Source: Nitrospira sp. (GTDB lineage: Bacteria > Nitrospirota > Nitrospiria > Nitrospirales > Nitrospiraceae). From it: DNA of 28,705 nt. The translations under genes and the position numbers were made by a program. Below are positions 8,575 through 16,566 of the stretch, piece by piece. The stretch spans positions 1-28,705 of the forward strand of contig JAKDNQ010000006.1 in NCBI GenBank assembly GCA_030456405.1. Direction: 5' to 3'. The notes beneath the pieces were generated by a model. The model saw nothing but the letters and a program-made list of their open reading frames with translations. It ran no database searches and was not told the DNA's origin. Position 1 is the first letter of the stretch; each line of letters starts with the position of its first letter.

Positions 8575-9423
8575 ATGATCAGGGACAAACTACAGAGTGC
8601 CATGGATCGATTTAGAGAGCAACACGATGCCGTGCAGGCGCCTCCCAGGCCGAACGGATCGTATGCGGCCCCGCCGCCGGCCGTGATCTATTCGCGGACC
8701 CGCTCAGTGGTGATTCCCGACGAGCTGTTGCGACGCCATCGCATTCTCACCGGCCGAGGCTCGAGCCAGTTGTCGGATGCCTACAAAATCCTCAGAACGC
8801 AGGTGATCCATCGATTGCGCGAGAGCAAGTGGAACGTGCTGGGGATTACCAGCCCCAGAGACGGAGAAGGCAAAACCCTCACATCGATCAACCTGGCCAT
8901 CGCCTTGGCGGCCGAACCCACTCTCACGGTTCTCTTAGTGGATGCCGATCTTCGCGCTCCACGCCTTCATGAGGAGCTTGGGTTGAAATCCAATGAGGGA
9001 CTGACGGAATTTCTGCTCGACGGTCGGTCGGTCGAGGATCTGTTGGTCTATCCGGGTCTGGGCCGGCTGATACTGTTGCCGGGTGGACGAGGGACCGACC
9101 AGTCTGCCGAAGTCCTCACCTCCCCGCGCATGAGCGCGCTCGGGAAAGAGTTGAAGCATCGCTACGCGTCTCGCATCGTGATGTTCGATCTTCCGCCGGT
9201 CCTCGGCCAGGCAGATGTGCTGGCCTTCACTCCCCAATTGGACGCTCTGCTTCTAGTTGTGGAGGAAGGCAAAACCACGGAGCCTGACCTCCAGCAGACC
9301 ATGCAGATCTTAAAAGGCAGCTCTCCGATCCTGGGGACCGTGTTGAATAAAGTCGGCCGCGATCAACTCAGCCTGTCTGCAATAAAGCGCGCGAACGCGA
9401 ATGAGATGAAACAGAGAAGGTAG
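8575..9423 (+). CDS. BY-kinase-like (CpsD/CapB/EpsG family) ATPase
   Basis: A 282-residue cytoplasmic P-loop protein, the expected partner of the separate Wzz protein. The deviant Walker A is RDGEGKT (95-101), Walker A' is LVDADLR (121-127) and Walker B is IVMFDLPP (201-208), as in bacterial tyrosine kinases and the exosortase-locus tyrosine kinase family. A Pro-rich N-terminal region (1-45) precedes the ATPase core. The C-terminus (SLSAIKRANANEMKQRR) contains no tyrosine cluster, so the usual autophosphorylation tail is missing. The protein may act as a regulatory ATPase or may phosphorylate other targets. It starts 19 nt after the chain-length gene and ends 7 nt before the AAA ATPase gene. 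A MinD/ParA role is unlikely in this setting. Confidence 0.88.
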   Translation: MIRDKLQSAMDRFREQHDAVQAPPRPNGSYAAPPPAVIYSRTRSVVIPDELLRRHRILTGRGSSQLSDAYKILRTQVIHRLRESKWNVLGITSPRDGEGKTLTSINLAIALAAEPTLTVLLVDADLRAPRLHEELGLKSNEGLTEFLLDGRSVEDLLVYPGLGRLILLPGGRGTDQSAEVLTSPRMSALGKELKHRYASRIVMFDLPPVLGQADVLAFTPQLDALLLVVEEGKTTEPDLQQTMQILKGSSPILGTVLNKVGRDQLSLSAIKRANANEMKQRR

Positions 9424-9430
9424 GCGCTCG

Positions 9431-10873
9431 ATGTACGAGTCTTTCTATAAGTTCCGCGCAAAACCGTTCTCGTTATTGCCGGACCCCCAGTTCCTCTTCT
9501 TGAGCATGCGGCATAAGAAGGGGTTGGATCTCCTCGAGTACGGGCTCTACAACCGCGCGGTGTTTACCGTGTTGACGGGAGAGCCGGGGACCGGCAAGAC
9601 GACACTGTTGAACGCGATTCTTGACCAGAGCAGTGGCCGGTTTATCGTTGGAGTCATTACGACAACCCATCCGGATGCCGGCAGTCTCCTGCCATGGGTG
9701 GCTGATGCGTTCGGACTTGAGTGTCCCGTCCAGGAAACGGTCGGTTACTTCCGGACGCTCACCGCGTTTCTCAGGCGATCCTTTTCCGCTGGGCAGCAAG
9801 TTCTCCTCATCGTCGATGAGGCTCAAAACCTCAACCTCCAAATGCTGGAAGACCTCCGCCTCCTGTCCAACATCAATGACGGCCACCAGAGCAGTATACA
9901 AATCGTGTTGGCGGGGCAACCTAATCTTCGCTCGTTGCTCACCAGAAGCGATATGCAGCAATTGGCGCAACGCGTCGCAGTGGATTATGCGCTCGAGCCG
10001 CTCAATGATGACGAGGCAAAATCCTATGTGCAGCATAGGCTCCGCGTGGCAGGGGGCGAACCTGATCTCCTGACGGAGTTCGCCTGTTCGCTGGTCCATC
10101 GACTCAGCGGCGGCAATCCCCGCCTGATCAATCAGCTCTGCGATCTGGCGCTCACGTACGGCTTCGGGGAAGGGGTCGGCCGTATTACTGCCGCCTTGTT
10201 GTTGCAGGCTGCCGTCGACCGGGCGAACGGCGGCATCCTCCCGGCCGTTGTCGATCCCAGGACGGTCATCCTCGATCCGGTCCGGCTCAGTGAGGAATCT
10301 CAGGAGCGGGAACCGGCGCCCGTGCCGGTTATCGTTCCTGTGCCAGTGCCCGTTCCCTCGCCAGTGCCCGCGCCCGTGCAACACGATACTCCGGCGGCGC
10401 CCCTGACGTCAGTCTCCGAGAATGTGTCCACCGAGTTGTATCGGGAAGGGCTCGGCTTGAAGCAGGCCGGATTGTATCGAGAGGCACTCAAGAAATTCAA
10501 AGCGGCGGAAGAGGATCCGACCTACCGTTTTAAGGCGGCGGCACAGCGTGGATTCTGTTTGCGGGCGATCGGAAAATTAGATGACGCGGCCACATCATTT
10601 CGCCATGCCCTCGCCGTCAACGGCGCGAAGACGACCGATATCCTGCATGTCCGCTACGTGCTGGCACTGACTCTGGATACATCGGGCCACTGCGATGAAG
10701 CGTACGAGCAGTATCGTGAAATTCATAAGGCCGACCCCAATTTCAAAGACATCGCCCATCGAATCGACTCTGCCGATAACCCACCCAGGTTTCCATTTTC
10801 CCTGTTCAGGTCTCTTAAGCAGAATTGGAGGCAGTTCAGGCGGACGGCTGTGTCAAGCAATCGGCTGCCATAA
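9431..10873 (+). CDS. ExeA-like AAA ATPase fused to TPR domain (exosortase/EPS locus ATPase)
   Basis: A 480-residue protein. The ATPase starts MYESFYKFRAKPFSLLPDP, the hallmark of the ExeA/GspA and exosortase-locus ATPase family. Walker A is GEPGTGKTT (50-58), Walker B LLIVDEAQNL (125-134), and the sensor-like GNPRLINQ lies at 229-236. After residue 295 comes a low-complexity Pro-Val linker (295-316), then two to three TPRs (about 333-445) and a basic tail. Most family members end after the ATPase or carry a periplasmic domain; no membrane helix is visible here, so the TPRs should be cytoplasmic. The role of this ATPase in EPS loci is not known. It is the last gene of the operon, 7 nt after the kinase, and faces the GspC-like gene from the opposite strand. 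Confidence 0.88.
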   Translation: MYESFYKFRAKPFSLLPDPQFLFLSMRHKKGLDLLEYGLYNRAVFTVLTGEPGTGKTTLLNAILDQSSGRFIVGVITTTHPDAGSLLPWVADAFGLECPVQETVGYFRTLTAFLRRSFSAGQQVLLIVDEAQNLNLQMLEDLRLLSNINDGHQSSIQIVLAGQPNLRSLLTRSDMQQLAQRVAVDYALEPLNDDEAKSYVQHRLRVAGGEPDLLTEFACSLVHRLSGGNPRLINQLCDLALTYGFGEGVGRITAALLLQAAVDRANGGILPAVVDPRTVILDPVRLSEESQEREPAPVPVIVPVPVPVPSPVPAPVQHDTPAAPLTSVSENVSTELYREGLGLKQAGLYREALKKFKAAEEDPTYRFKAAAQRGFCLRAIGKLDDAATSFRHALAVNGAKTTDILHVRYVLALTLDTSGHCDEAYEQYREIHKADPNFKDIAHRIDSADNPPRFPFSLFRSLKQNWRQFRRTAVSSNRLP

Positions 10874-10974
10874 ACGCTTTCGGCCCGTGCGCTCGCCCCT
10901 CGGACCCTCACCGAGCTGTTCGTGACTGGCGCCCTTCTTCCTGGCGTGCCCACTAGCCTCATAGACGGGGGAGC

Positions 10975-10998
10975 GGGCTGCCGTAAATCAGGCAGCCC
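10975..10998. terminator. Hairpin between convergent operons, possible bidirectional terminator
   Basis: GGGCTGCC and GGCAGCCC form a perfect 8-bp stem with an 8-nt loop. It lies in the 187-nt gap between the two converging stop codons (10873 and 11061). No T tract follows on either strand, so it is not a textbook intrinsic terminator. No gene is seen in the rest of this gap. Confidence 0.45.
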
Positions 10999-11060
10999 TC
11001 AACAATCAGCAGGACATCCAGGAGGAACGCAGCGGGCTGGGCCTTCTCGTTTGCTGTTCG

Positions 11061-11996
11061 TCACCGTATTTCCGCGGTCAATGTCATGGGCTGACTCTGT
11101 CTGACCACATTGATTCGGACAGTCCGCTCGTTCTGCAGCTGCCTGAATATATCCCACAATCGTCCCGGATCACGGATCTCTACGCCGTTGATACTCGATA
11201 GCACATCATCGTTCTGCAGCCCGGCTTTTTCCAACACTCCCACCTGCCGGATGCCGTCAACCCGGAAACCGTCATGCTTGCCGGTCCCACTAAAATGCGG
11301 CTGAAATCTCGCCTCATTGAGATAGGTCTCGGGATTCGACATGAGCTGAACAAGTTGGGCGCGCTCGAGGATTCGACGAACCGCCGAAGTCACCGGCATC
11401 GGTGGCTGCTGTATGCCTTCGACGACCGGCTGGTATTGCCGGGGAAGGGGAACCATGGCAGCCTCCTGCTTCACAATCGCAAGCTCGAGCCATTCTTCTT
11501 GCGATCCTTCGCGAAACAGCACACGATTTTTCTCGATGGCAACCAATTCGCCCACATCTTGAATTCGTTGTGACCTCTGATAGAGAGCCTGTTTCTTATT
11601 CGACAGGTCTTCGAGAATGGCCCGGTCGGTGCCCGTCATTCCCGTCACGATTCCAACCAAGGCCACTTTCTTCGCCACGTCTAATGGAGGACCAGTGGGA
11701 GTTGCGGCAGATCTAGATCCATGTGCCGTGACGTTCTTGGAGATCGGTGGGACCGGGAACACACCGCTGGACAGAATGCCCTCGATAAGCTGTTGTCTGT
11801 TTTTTTCTACAGCACGGGAATCTGGTTCTGTTGCCACAATGGCTCGCTCTGTCACGGTCTGATACACAGATTGAACGAGGGCATTTTCCACCACGGCATT
11901 CACGCTATGAGCCAGCAGAAAAGCGCCCGCGCCCAGGAACAGAGCCGTGAGAAGACGCTTGCTCAATTTCACGCGATCGGCGGGCCGAGATGACAT
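11061..11996 (-). CDS. GspC-like type II secretion inner-membrane protein with PDZ domain
   Basis: A 311-residue bitopic membrane protein. A short cytoplasmic N-terminus is followed by one TM helix (about 14-36), a linker, an HR-like domain (about 104-178: VALVGIVTG, AILED, IAIEKNRV-type strands) and a C-terminal PDZ domain (about 215-311: FRVDGIRQVGVLEKAGLQ, DVLSSINGVEI). This order is that of GspC, which in type II secretion links the inner-membrane platform to secretin GspD through the HR domain and may select substrates through PDZ. No other gsp gene is in the window. It is the last gene of the minus-strand block, 45 nt after TonB, with GAGAAAAG as a weak ribosome site. It may serve a type II system encoded elsewhere or have been recruited to this cluster. 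Confidence 0.8.
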   Translation of the reverse strand: MSSRPADRVKLSKRLLTALFLGAGAFLLAHSVNAVVENALVQSVYQTVTERAIVATEPDSRAVEKNRQQLIEGILSSGVFPVPPISKNVTAHGSRSAATPTGPPLDVAKKVALVGIVTGMTGTDRAILEDLSNKKQALYQRSQRIQDVGELVAIEKNRVLFREGSQEEWLELAIVKQEAAMVPLPRQYQPVVEGIQQPPMPVTSAVRRILERAQLVQLMSNPETYLNEARFQPHFSGTGKHDGFRVDGIRQVGVLEKAGLQNDDVLSSINGVEIRDPGRLWDIFRQLQNERTVRINVVRQSQPMTLTAEIR

Positions 11997-12041
11997 GATT
12001 CTTTTCTCGATAACAGGTTCGAATACGTCGGCTCCTCCACG

Positions 12042-12707
12042 TTAGGGAGGGAAGAATTTCACCACGACCGTCCGGGACATACCCTTCGGCGGAGGACGAA
12101 CCTGTCGCAGCCTTGAAAGGGCCTGCTGCGCCGAACGGTCGAAGACCTCGCTTCCTGAGGAGTTCAGGAGTTGATAGGCCAGGATAAATCCTTCTTCATC
12201 CAAAACCAATTGGCACAGCACCGCATACTCGAGGGTGTCCGACAGATCAGCCGGTTGCTGATAGACCGCCTGAATGGAGCCCATCAGCAAATCCTCATAC
12301 AGGGCAAACCGGCCTCGTCCCTTTCCGATTGCAAACGGTGTCGTGCCGGCCTTCGCGGAATCCGATCCATCTCCTACCGACGCAGGCGCGGGAGATCGAT
12401 CCTCCACGGGCGCCTGAGGTACGGCTGGCTCTGGCGGCAGCTCCTTGACTACGGGAGGAGGATCCGGTTTCGGCTCTGGCTTCGCTTCCGGCTCCGGCTC
12501 CTTTTCGGATGGAGGAGGGTCCGGAGGCTTCACAGGCTCCTGGACCGTCGTCAGCTTCGACACCTTGATGAGATCCTGGACAAACTCGGTCTGAGAAAGC
12601 CTGTAGAGACCTGCGGCCAACACAATATGAACCACGACCACTGCCGTAATGGTCGTGGGGCTCCAATTGCTCTTCTTGTTCGTGTGGTAACCGGTATAGC
12701 CAGGCAT
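12042..12707 (-). CDS. TonB-family energy transducer
   Basis: A 221-residue protein with a single N-terminal TM helix (about 18-37), a long periplasmic Pro/Glu/Lys-rich spacer (about 56-100) and a C-terminal TonB/TolA-like domain (about 140-221, with VLCQLVLDEEGFI and the end TVVVKFFPP). Together with the ExbB and ExbD encoded upstream it should pass proton-motive force to an outer-membrane partner. No TonB-dependent receptor lies in the window. The spacer is rich in PEP/KPEPKPDPPP-type repeats, as expected for a rod crossing the periplasm. The gene is preceded by a 142-nt spacer full of heptamer repeats and has only a weak ribosome site (AAGAG next to the ATG). TolA is the main alternative, but no TolB or Pal is nearby. 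Confidence 0.83.
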   Translation of the reverse strand: MPGYTGYHTNKKSNWSPTTITAVVVVHIVLAAGLYRLSQTEFVQDLIKVSKLTTVQEPVKPPDPPPSEKEPEPEAKPEPKPDPPPVVKELPPEPAVPQAPVEDRSPAPASVGDGSDSAKAGTTPFAIGKGRGRFALYEDLLMGSIQAVYQQPADLSDTLEYAVLCQLVLDEEGFILAYQLLNSSGSEVFDRSAQQALSRLRQVRPPPKGMSRTVVVKFFPP

Positions 12708-12716
12708 CTCTTAGAT

Positions 12717-12842
12717 TCGTCATACGTGAATCGTTAACCGTGAACCGGCTTCCCTCTTGCCTCTGACGACGGTGTACAGCACGTTTCGTTTGACTCCTCA
12801 CGTTTCCGCGCCTGACAACGTTTCACCTTTCACGTTTCACGT
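12717..12842. repeat. Degenerate heptamer repeats between exbD and tonB genes
   Basis: The spacer holds in-phase 7-nt units. At 12717-12744 they read TCGTCAT, ACGTGAA, TCGTTAA, CCGTGAA. At 12815-12842 they read ACAACGT, TTCACCT, TTCACGT, TTCACGT, which is the reverse complement type. Looser copies lie between (about 12780-12806). The spacing is seen directly; any function is unknown. Confidence 0.6.
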
Positions 12843-12849
12843 CCGCACG

Positions 12850-13266
12850 TTAAGGTTCACCGATCGGTTTTGTCGCGATGGCGAGATCCTCGATGGGGAT
12901 CTTCTGTAGAATATCCAGCACTGCCACGACATGCTTATATTCGACCCCTGCATCGCCGCGGAGCACGATCGGGAGTTTGCCGCCCATGGCCTGCTTGAGA
13001 TCCCGTAAAGTCTGTTCCAACTGCGCAATCTGAACCGGTTCCTCGTCCAAGAACGCCGCTCCGCTCTTCTTGACGGAGATCGTTCGCGTCGTGGTTTCCA
13101 TATCCGTTTCATTCGGCGTGGATTCCGGCAACTTCAGTTCGATCCCCTGCACCATCGCCGTCGTCGTGATGATGAAAATCACGAGCAGCACCCAGGCCAA
13201 ATCTAACAGGGGCGTGATGTTGATATCCGCCACCGCGCCATGGGATTTGCGAGAAAACCGCCTCAT
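12850..13266 (-). CDS. exbD: ExbD/TolR-family biopolymer transport protein
   Basis: A 138-residue inner-membrane protein with the family plan: a short cytoplasmic N-terminus, one TM helix with the proton-path Asp in the signature ITPLLDLAWVLLVIFIIT (Asp at about residue 22), and a periplasmic domain (about 45-138) ending in the IPIEDLAIATKP strand typical of ExbD. The ATG at 13266 places the signature at the usual distance. With ExbB (upstream, 79-nt spacer of heptamer repeats) and TonB (downstream) it forms a complete energising complex. TolR has the same fold, but the neighbouring TonB and lack of other tol genes favour ExbD. Confidence 0.88.
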   Translation of the reverse strand: MRRFSRKSHGAVADINITPLLDLAWVLLVIFIITTTAMVQGIELKLPESTPNETDMETTTRTISVKKSGAAFLDEEPVQIAQLEQTLRDLKQAMGGKLPIVLRGDAGVEYKHVVAVLDILQKIPIEDLAIATKPIGEP

Positions 13267-13279
13267 GTTGTTACCAGGT

Positions 13280-13314
13280 AAAGTTTTAAGTTTTGGGTTA
13301 TGAGTTCAGAGTTT
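13280..13314. repeat. Five tandem degenerate heptamers between exbB and exbD genes
   Basis: Five consecutive 7-nt units, AAAGTTT, TAAGTTT, TGGGTTA, TGAGTTC and AGAGTTT, fill half of the 79-nt spacer. The period is exact while the sequence drifts. The consensus differs from that of the tonB-exbD spacer, so these are separate arrays of the same period. Similar short tandem heptamers are known between genes in several bacteria (for example cyanobacterial STRR sequences). Confidence 0.6.
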
Positions 13315-13345
13315 TGGTTCATCGGGCTAACTCAGCACTATTGCA

Positions 13346-14128
13346 TCAATGTCCGGTCGCCGCATCGGAGGGCGCCGACTCCTGTCGATGCGCGCCGGGC
13401 CGATAGTCTTCAAGATCCTCCTGTGAGGACGTTGTGCCGTTCTTCTCCCGGAGATACTCCGTCATGAACACGGTTTCGAGATGCGCCGCGAAATTATCAA
13501 GTTCCATGGTGAGTGTTTTGGTCTTGGTCACCAAAAAGTTGTAGCAAAAGAGCGAGGGGATCGCGACCATAAGGCCCGCGACCGTCGCAATGAGGGCCGA
13601 CGCCACGCCGGGCGCCATCGTTGTCAACGTCGCTTGCTGCGCCCGCCCAATTCCTGAAAACGTGTCCATGACTCCCCAGACTGTGCCGAGTAAGCCGATA
13701 AACGGCCCGCCGCTGATCGCCGTCGCCAGCACGATCATCCCGGATTCCAGTCCCACTGCGGCCTCGCCCAGGACCCGTTCCAGCGCGATCCGGATCGCGC
13801 TCATGCCGTGATGCGGCACCTTGTCGGCGCCATACTTCTCTTGCTGTACTTTGAGTTCTTCGCATCCTCCATAATAGAGGTCATACATGGGGGAGCCCTG
13901 GAGTTGTCTGATCGGGCCTTTGCTAAAGATCACCAGCGGGGTTTTCGATTTGGAATAGAATCCGAGGAACTTCTCGTTCTGCTTCTTCGCTTTCGCCAGT
14001 TGGCGGAACTTGTTGATGATGACCGTCCAGCTCACGAGCGAGAACACCAGCAACACCGCAATCGTGATCTTGCCTTCCAACGTGGCATGACTGAGCGCAA
14101 ACGCCACGCCTCCTGAACTCATATCCAT
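13346..14128 (-). CDS. exbB: ExbB/TolQ-family proton channel (MotA/TolQ/ExbB)
   Basis: A 260-residue inner-membrane protein with three hydrophobic segments: about 18-38, about 128-150 (SGGPFIGLLGTVWGVMDTF, the family's best conserved motif) and about 170-195 (APGVASALIATVAGLMVAIPS). It forms the stator-like pentamer around ExbD and conducts protons to drive TonB. The ATG at 14128 has a good ribosome site (AAGGAG, 7 nt away). The C-terminal tail (about 225-260) is polar and acidic. It starts 59 nt after the TpsB-type gene, and its neighbours ExbD and TonB are on the same strand, so co-transcription is likely. TolQ is the alternative, less likely because tolA, tolB and pal are absent. Confidence 0.88.
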   Translation of the reverse strand: MDMSSGGVAFALSHATLEGKITIAVLLVFSLVSWTVIINKFRQLAKAKKQNEKFLGFYSKSKTPLVIFSKGPIRQLQGSPMYDLYYGGCEELKVQQEKYGADKVPHHGMSAIRIALERVLGEAAVGLESGMIVLATAISGGPFIGLLGTVWGVMDTFSGIGRAQQATLTTMAPGVASALIATVAGLMVAIPSLFCYNFLVTKTKTLTMELDNFAAHLETVFMTEYLREKNGTTSSQEDLEDYRPGAHRQESAPSDAATGH

Positions 14129-14187
14129 GTCTCGTCTCCTTCTCGCGATTACCGGCCCGTGCGCGTGTGCGGCTCACGCCGCAGGAC

Positions 14188-15900
14188 TCAAAACACCGCC
14201 TCCAGCACAAAGTGCCCATAGAACGCTCCCGTTGGAGTGAAGGGGCCAGGACGGAGTGTCCAGGCCGCGTCGTATCGGAACCTCAGATGGTCGCTTAAGG
14301 TAAAACGCAACCCGATCCCGGCCCCTTCGAGTTGCGCGCGGTCTGTTTGACCTGGGAGTGGTTTCATCAGCCAGAGATAGGCCAGGTCATAGAACGCGGC
14401 GAGTCTCATCGACCGTCGAATGTGTTCGCCCGGCAACTGTGAGAGCGGCGGGCTGACGACTTCCAGGCTTGCGAGCGCGGCATGGTCGCCCACGGCTTCG
14501 AACTCGCGATATCCCCGCACGGTCTCCAATCCGCCTGCGAAGTATTGCTCGGTCGGAACCACCGGCTCGTTCGTCCACTGACCGCCTGCTTTGGCCAAGA
14601 GTGTGAAATCGTAGGGAAGCCTGTGGTTGCGATCGAGACCACCTTGCACGACCACAAACGTACCAGTCGAAAATCGACGAAGCCCCGGCTTGTTCAGTGG
14701 GTCGTTGGGATCGCCTCCAAAGTCTTCTGTATCGCCTCCGGGAACCAACCCGGCAACATAGCCGCGTGTGATAGCGGTCACCCTGGTAAAACCAAGTTCA
14801 TCAGGGCGTATGCCTGTGTACCCGATCGACAGCGGCGTATAGGTGAGGGGATTGCTGACTGTGACTGTTGCAACGCCTCCCGGAATGACTCCTTCGCTGC
14901 GGTCCAGATGTTTGTAGTCGAGGCCGACCGACAACTGGTGTTTCATCGTCCCCCCTGCGGCAAAGGGAACGAGATACCGGGCGCCTCCGATCACGGCATT
15001 CCCAAAAATGTCGAATCCTCCGCCGACCGGGAGCGGGCTTGAGTTGAGGCTGGCGCGGCTGCTCGCTGTGGCGCCGTAAAACATGAGTTGGTGGTCGGGT
15101 GAGCCCAATGGAATGACATAGTTACCGCTATACACTTCCACCGCTCCCCAATCTTGAGGTGTCTGGCTGGTCTGTAGCGTGATCACGTGGTCGGCATTGA
15201 ACACATTGGTGTATTGCAGCGCGGCGTTCAGTCGAAGTCTCGGCGTCGTCGGAACTCCACGATTGTTCAATTCCACTTTGCCATGGACCGGAGGCCGGTC
15301 TTTGACTTTCAATTCGAGATCCAGTTGGCCGGGATCATCGGAGGGCTTGAGAATCGGAACCACTTTCAAATCCGGATTGACGTTCAGCGCGTCCAGTTGT
15401 TTCAACACGGTCGGCTCATGTAACAAGGCGCCGGGTCTGATTGCCGGGAGCTTGCCCCGGACATACCCTTGGGAAAAGAACCAGGCATCCGTGACATCGA
15501 TGGACTTGAGCCGCCCTTCATAGACCGTCAACGTGATGACTCCATACTCCACGGTCTGCTCAGGAACCGTGACGACAATGGCAGGATAACCCAGCCCTCG
15601 GTAAGCCTGCTCCAGCGCGGCGCGGGCTTTCTCGATATCGCTGAATCGACGGGCCGGGCCGATAAAGGGCGCCAGAATGGCATCGACTCGATCGGGCATC
15701 AATAGATTATTCCCTTGAACGAAGAAGTCCCGAATCGTGAAGGTCCCTTCATCGGCCTCCGCTTGAGAGGCAGCTTGAGGCAGAGGGTTGGGAGTCGATG
15801 ACGCAGCGATTGCGAAATCCCATGTGGACGCAAAGAGCAATGCACACGTCATGAAAGCCAGGCACTCCCGTCTACCGCAATGTGTGACCCCACCGCCCAT
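14188..15900 (-). CDS. TpsB/FhaC/ShlB-type two-partner secretion transporter
   Basis: A 570-residue outer-membrane transporter of the Omp85 superfamily. After a signal peptide (cleavage near FAIA-AS, about residue 32) comes a POTRA region (about 53-130: FTIRDFFVQGNNLL, YRGLGYPAIVVTVPEQ) and a second POTRA-like part (about 130-210, VKDRPPVHGKVELNN). A beta-barrel follows with the conserved VRGYREFE loop motif at about 460 and a C-terminal strand ending in Phe. Such proteins recognise the TPS domain of an exoprotein and pass it to the surface; a matching exoprotein is encoded at 19313-23503 on the same strand. The ATG at 15900 was chosen; TTG at 15912 and ATG at 15852 are possible. A long, mostly empty gap precedes it, so it may have its own promoter. 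Confidence 0.88.
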   Translation of the reverse strand: MGGGVTHCGRRECLAFMTCALLFASTWDFAIAASSTPNPLPQAASQAEADEGTFTIRDFFVQGNNLLMPDRVDAILAPFIGPARRFSDIEKARAALEQAYRGLGYPAIVVTVPEQTVEYGVITLTVYEGRLKSIDVTDAWFFSQGYVRGKLPAIRPGALLHEPTVLKQLDALNVNPDLKVVPILKPSDDPGQLDLELKVKDRPPVHGKVELNNRGVPTTPRLRLNAALQYTNVFNADHVITLQTSQTPQDWGAVEVYSGNYVIPLGSPDHQLMFYGATASSRASLNSSPLPVGGGFDIFGNAVIGGARYLVPFAAGGTMKHQLSVGLDYKHLDRSEGVIPGGVATVTVSNPLTYTPLSIGYTGIRPDELGFTRVTAITRGYVAGLVPGGDTEDFGGDPNDPLNKPGLRRFSTGTFVVVQGGLDRNHRLPYDFTLLAKAGGQWTNEPVVPTEQYFAGGLETVRGYREFEAVGDHAALASLEVVSPPLSQLPGEHIRRSMRLAAFYDLAYLWLMKPLPGQTDRAQLEGAGIGLRFTLSDHLRFRYDAAWTLRPGPFTPTGAFYGHFVLEAVF

Positions 15901-15912
15901 TGGTGCCAACAA

Positions 15913-16361
15913 TCTCCGGGCTTCCTCAAGAAATACATGTCGCGTCCCCTCCAGCGCATGGAGGAACCGGTCAGGTCCTGATTGATCCGCTCTCTATTCC
16001 ACAAGACTCCACAGTCCAAGCAACCCTGTGCCGAGAAGAACCAACGGAGCGCTTCGTTATCCGATCCGGCGGCATCATCATGCATGCTCAATGATCCACA
16101 TGTCGCGCCGTGGCCATCAACTTTTCACTGATCGCGACTGAGGGCGGTCAGGAGCGAGGAGAGAAGGCTGCAGCAAGCCAAAAGGCGAAGCGCACCGGGC
16201 TCAGTATGAGAAACCTTTGAACGAAGCCAGAACGCCGGCGGCGGATGTGTTGAGGATCCTACTAACAAGAATGACCGCATGGGCATCTCGCAGAACCACA
16301 GTGACGCGCGCGTTACGGTTCCGATGTGGAGAAGTAAACCCTCCCCACAGCGACCAGTCAG
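15913..16361. other. Gap without a convincing gene
   Basis: About 450 nt upstream of the TpsB-type gene. Short open frames exist on both strands, but none has a ribosome site, signal peptide or recognisable motif. No tRNA-like fold or clear promoter was found by eye. Confidence 0.5.
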
Positions 16362-16535
16362 TTAGCCCGCATTATTCATGAGCACTTCTGCTGCAATCGC
16401 CGATCCGCTGTTGCGACCAGCCGGCATCCCGCGGAACTTCCGTCGATAGAGTCCGCCCATCAGCGCAAATCCAGTCGCAAAGAACCGCACGCCGGCGAGG
16501 AGCGGAGCGGGCGCCGGCAGGTTCAATACCGAACA
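16362..16535 (-). pseudogene. Possible remnant of an exosortase sorting-signal tail
   Basis: A minus-strand frame encodes NLPAPAPLLAGVRF, then a hydrophobic run (FATGFALMGGL) and a basic cluster YRRKF (16434-16523), followed by about 24 further residues. The order of LPAP-type motif, membrane helix and Arg-Arg-Lys is that of PEP-CTERM/VPLPA tails. The frame has no signal peptide, no good start and runs upstream through the 16-bp hairpin, so it cannot be an intact secreted protein. It may be the cut-off end of an exosortase substrate, perhaps a paralog or an earlier form of the neighbouring binding protein. Chance similarity is possible. Confidence 0.3.
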
Positions 16536-16566
16536 CAGCACATGAGCACTCGTCGTGTCATAACAC

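Noticed and set aside
10313..10380. Pro-Val repeat considered as a separate tandem DNA repeat or microsatellite
   Set aside because: It is in frame and encodes the linker of the ATPase; listed as part of that protein.
9473..10384. Long (303 aa) minus-strand open frame opposite the ExeA-like ATPase
   Set aside because: Composition is typical of antisense frames in GC-rich genes, without start signal or domain; the plus strand encodes intact Walker motifs.
15849..16091. 80-residue minus-strand frame overlapping the start of the TpsB-type gene
   Set aside because: No ribosome site, no recognisable motif and overlap with a firm gene in another frame.
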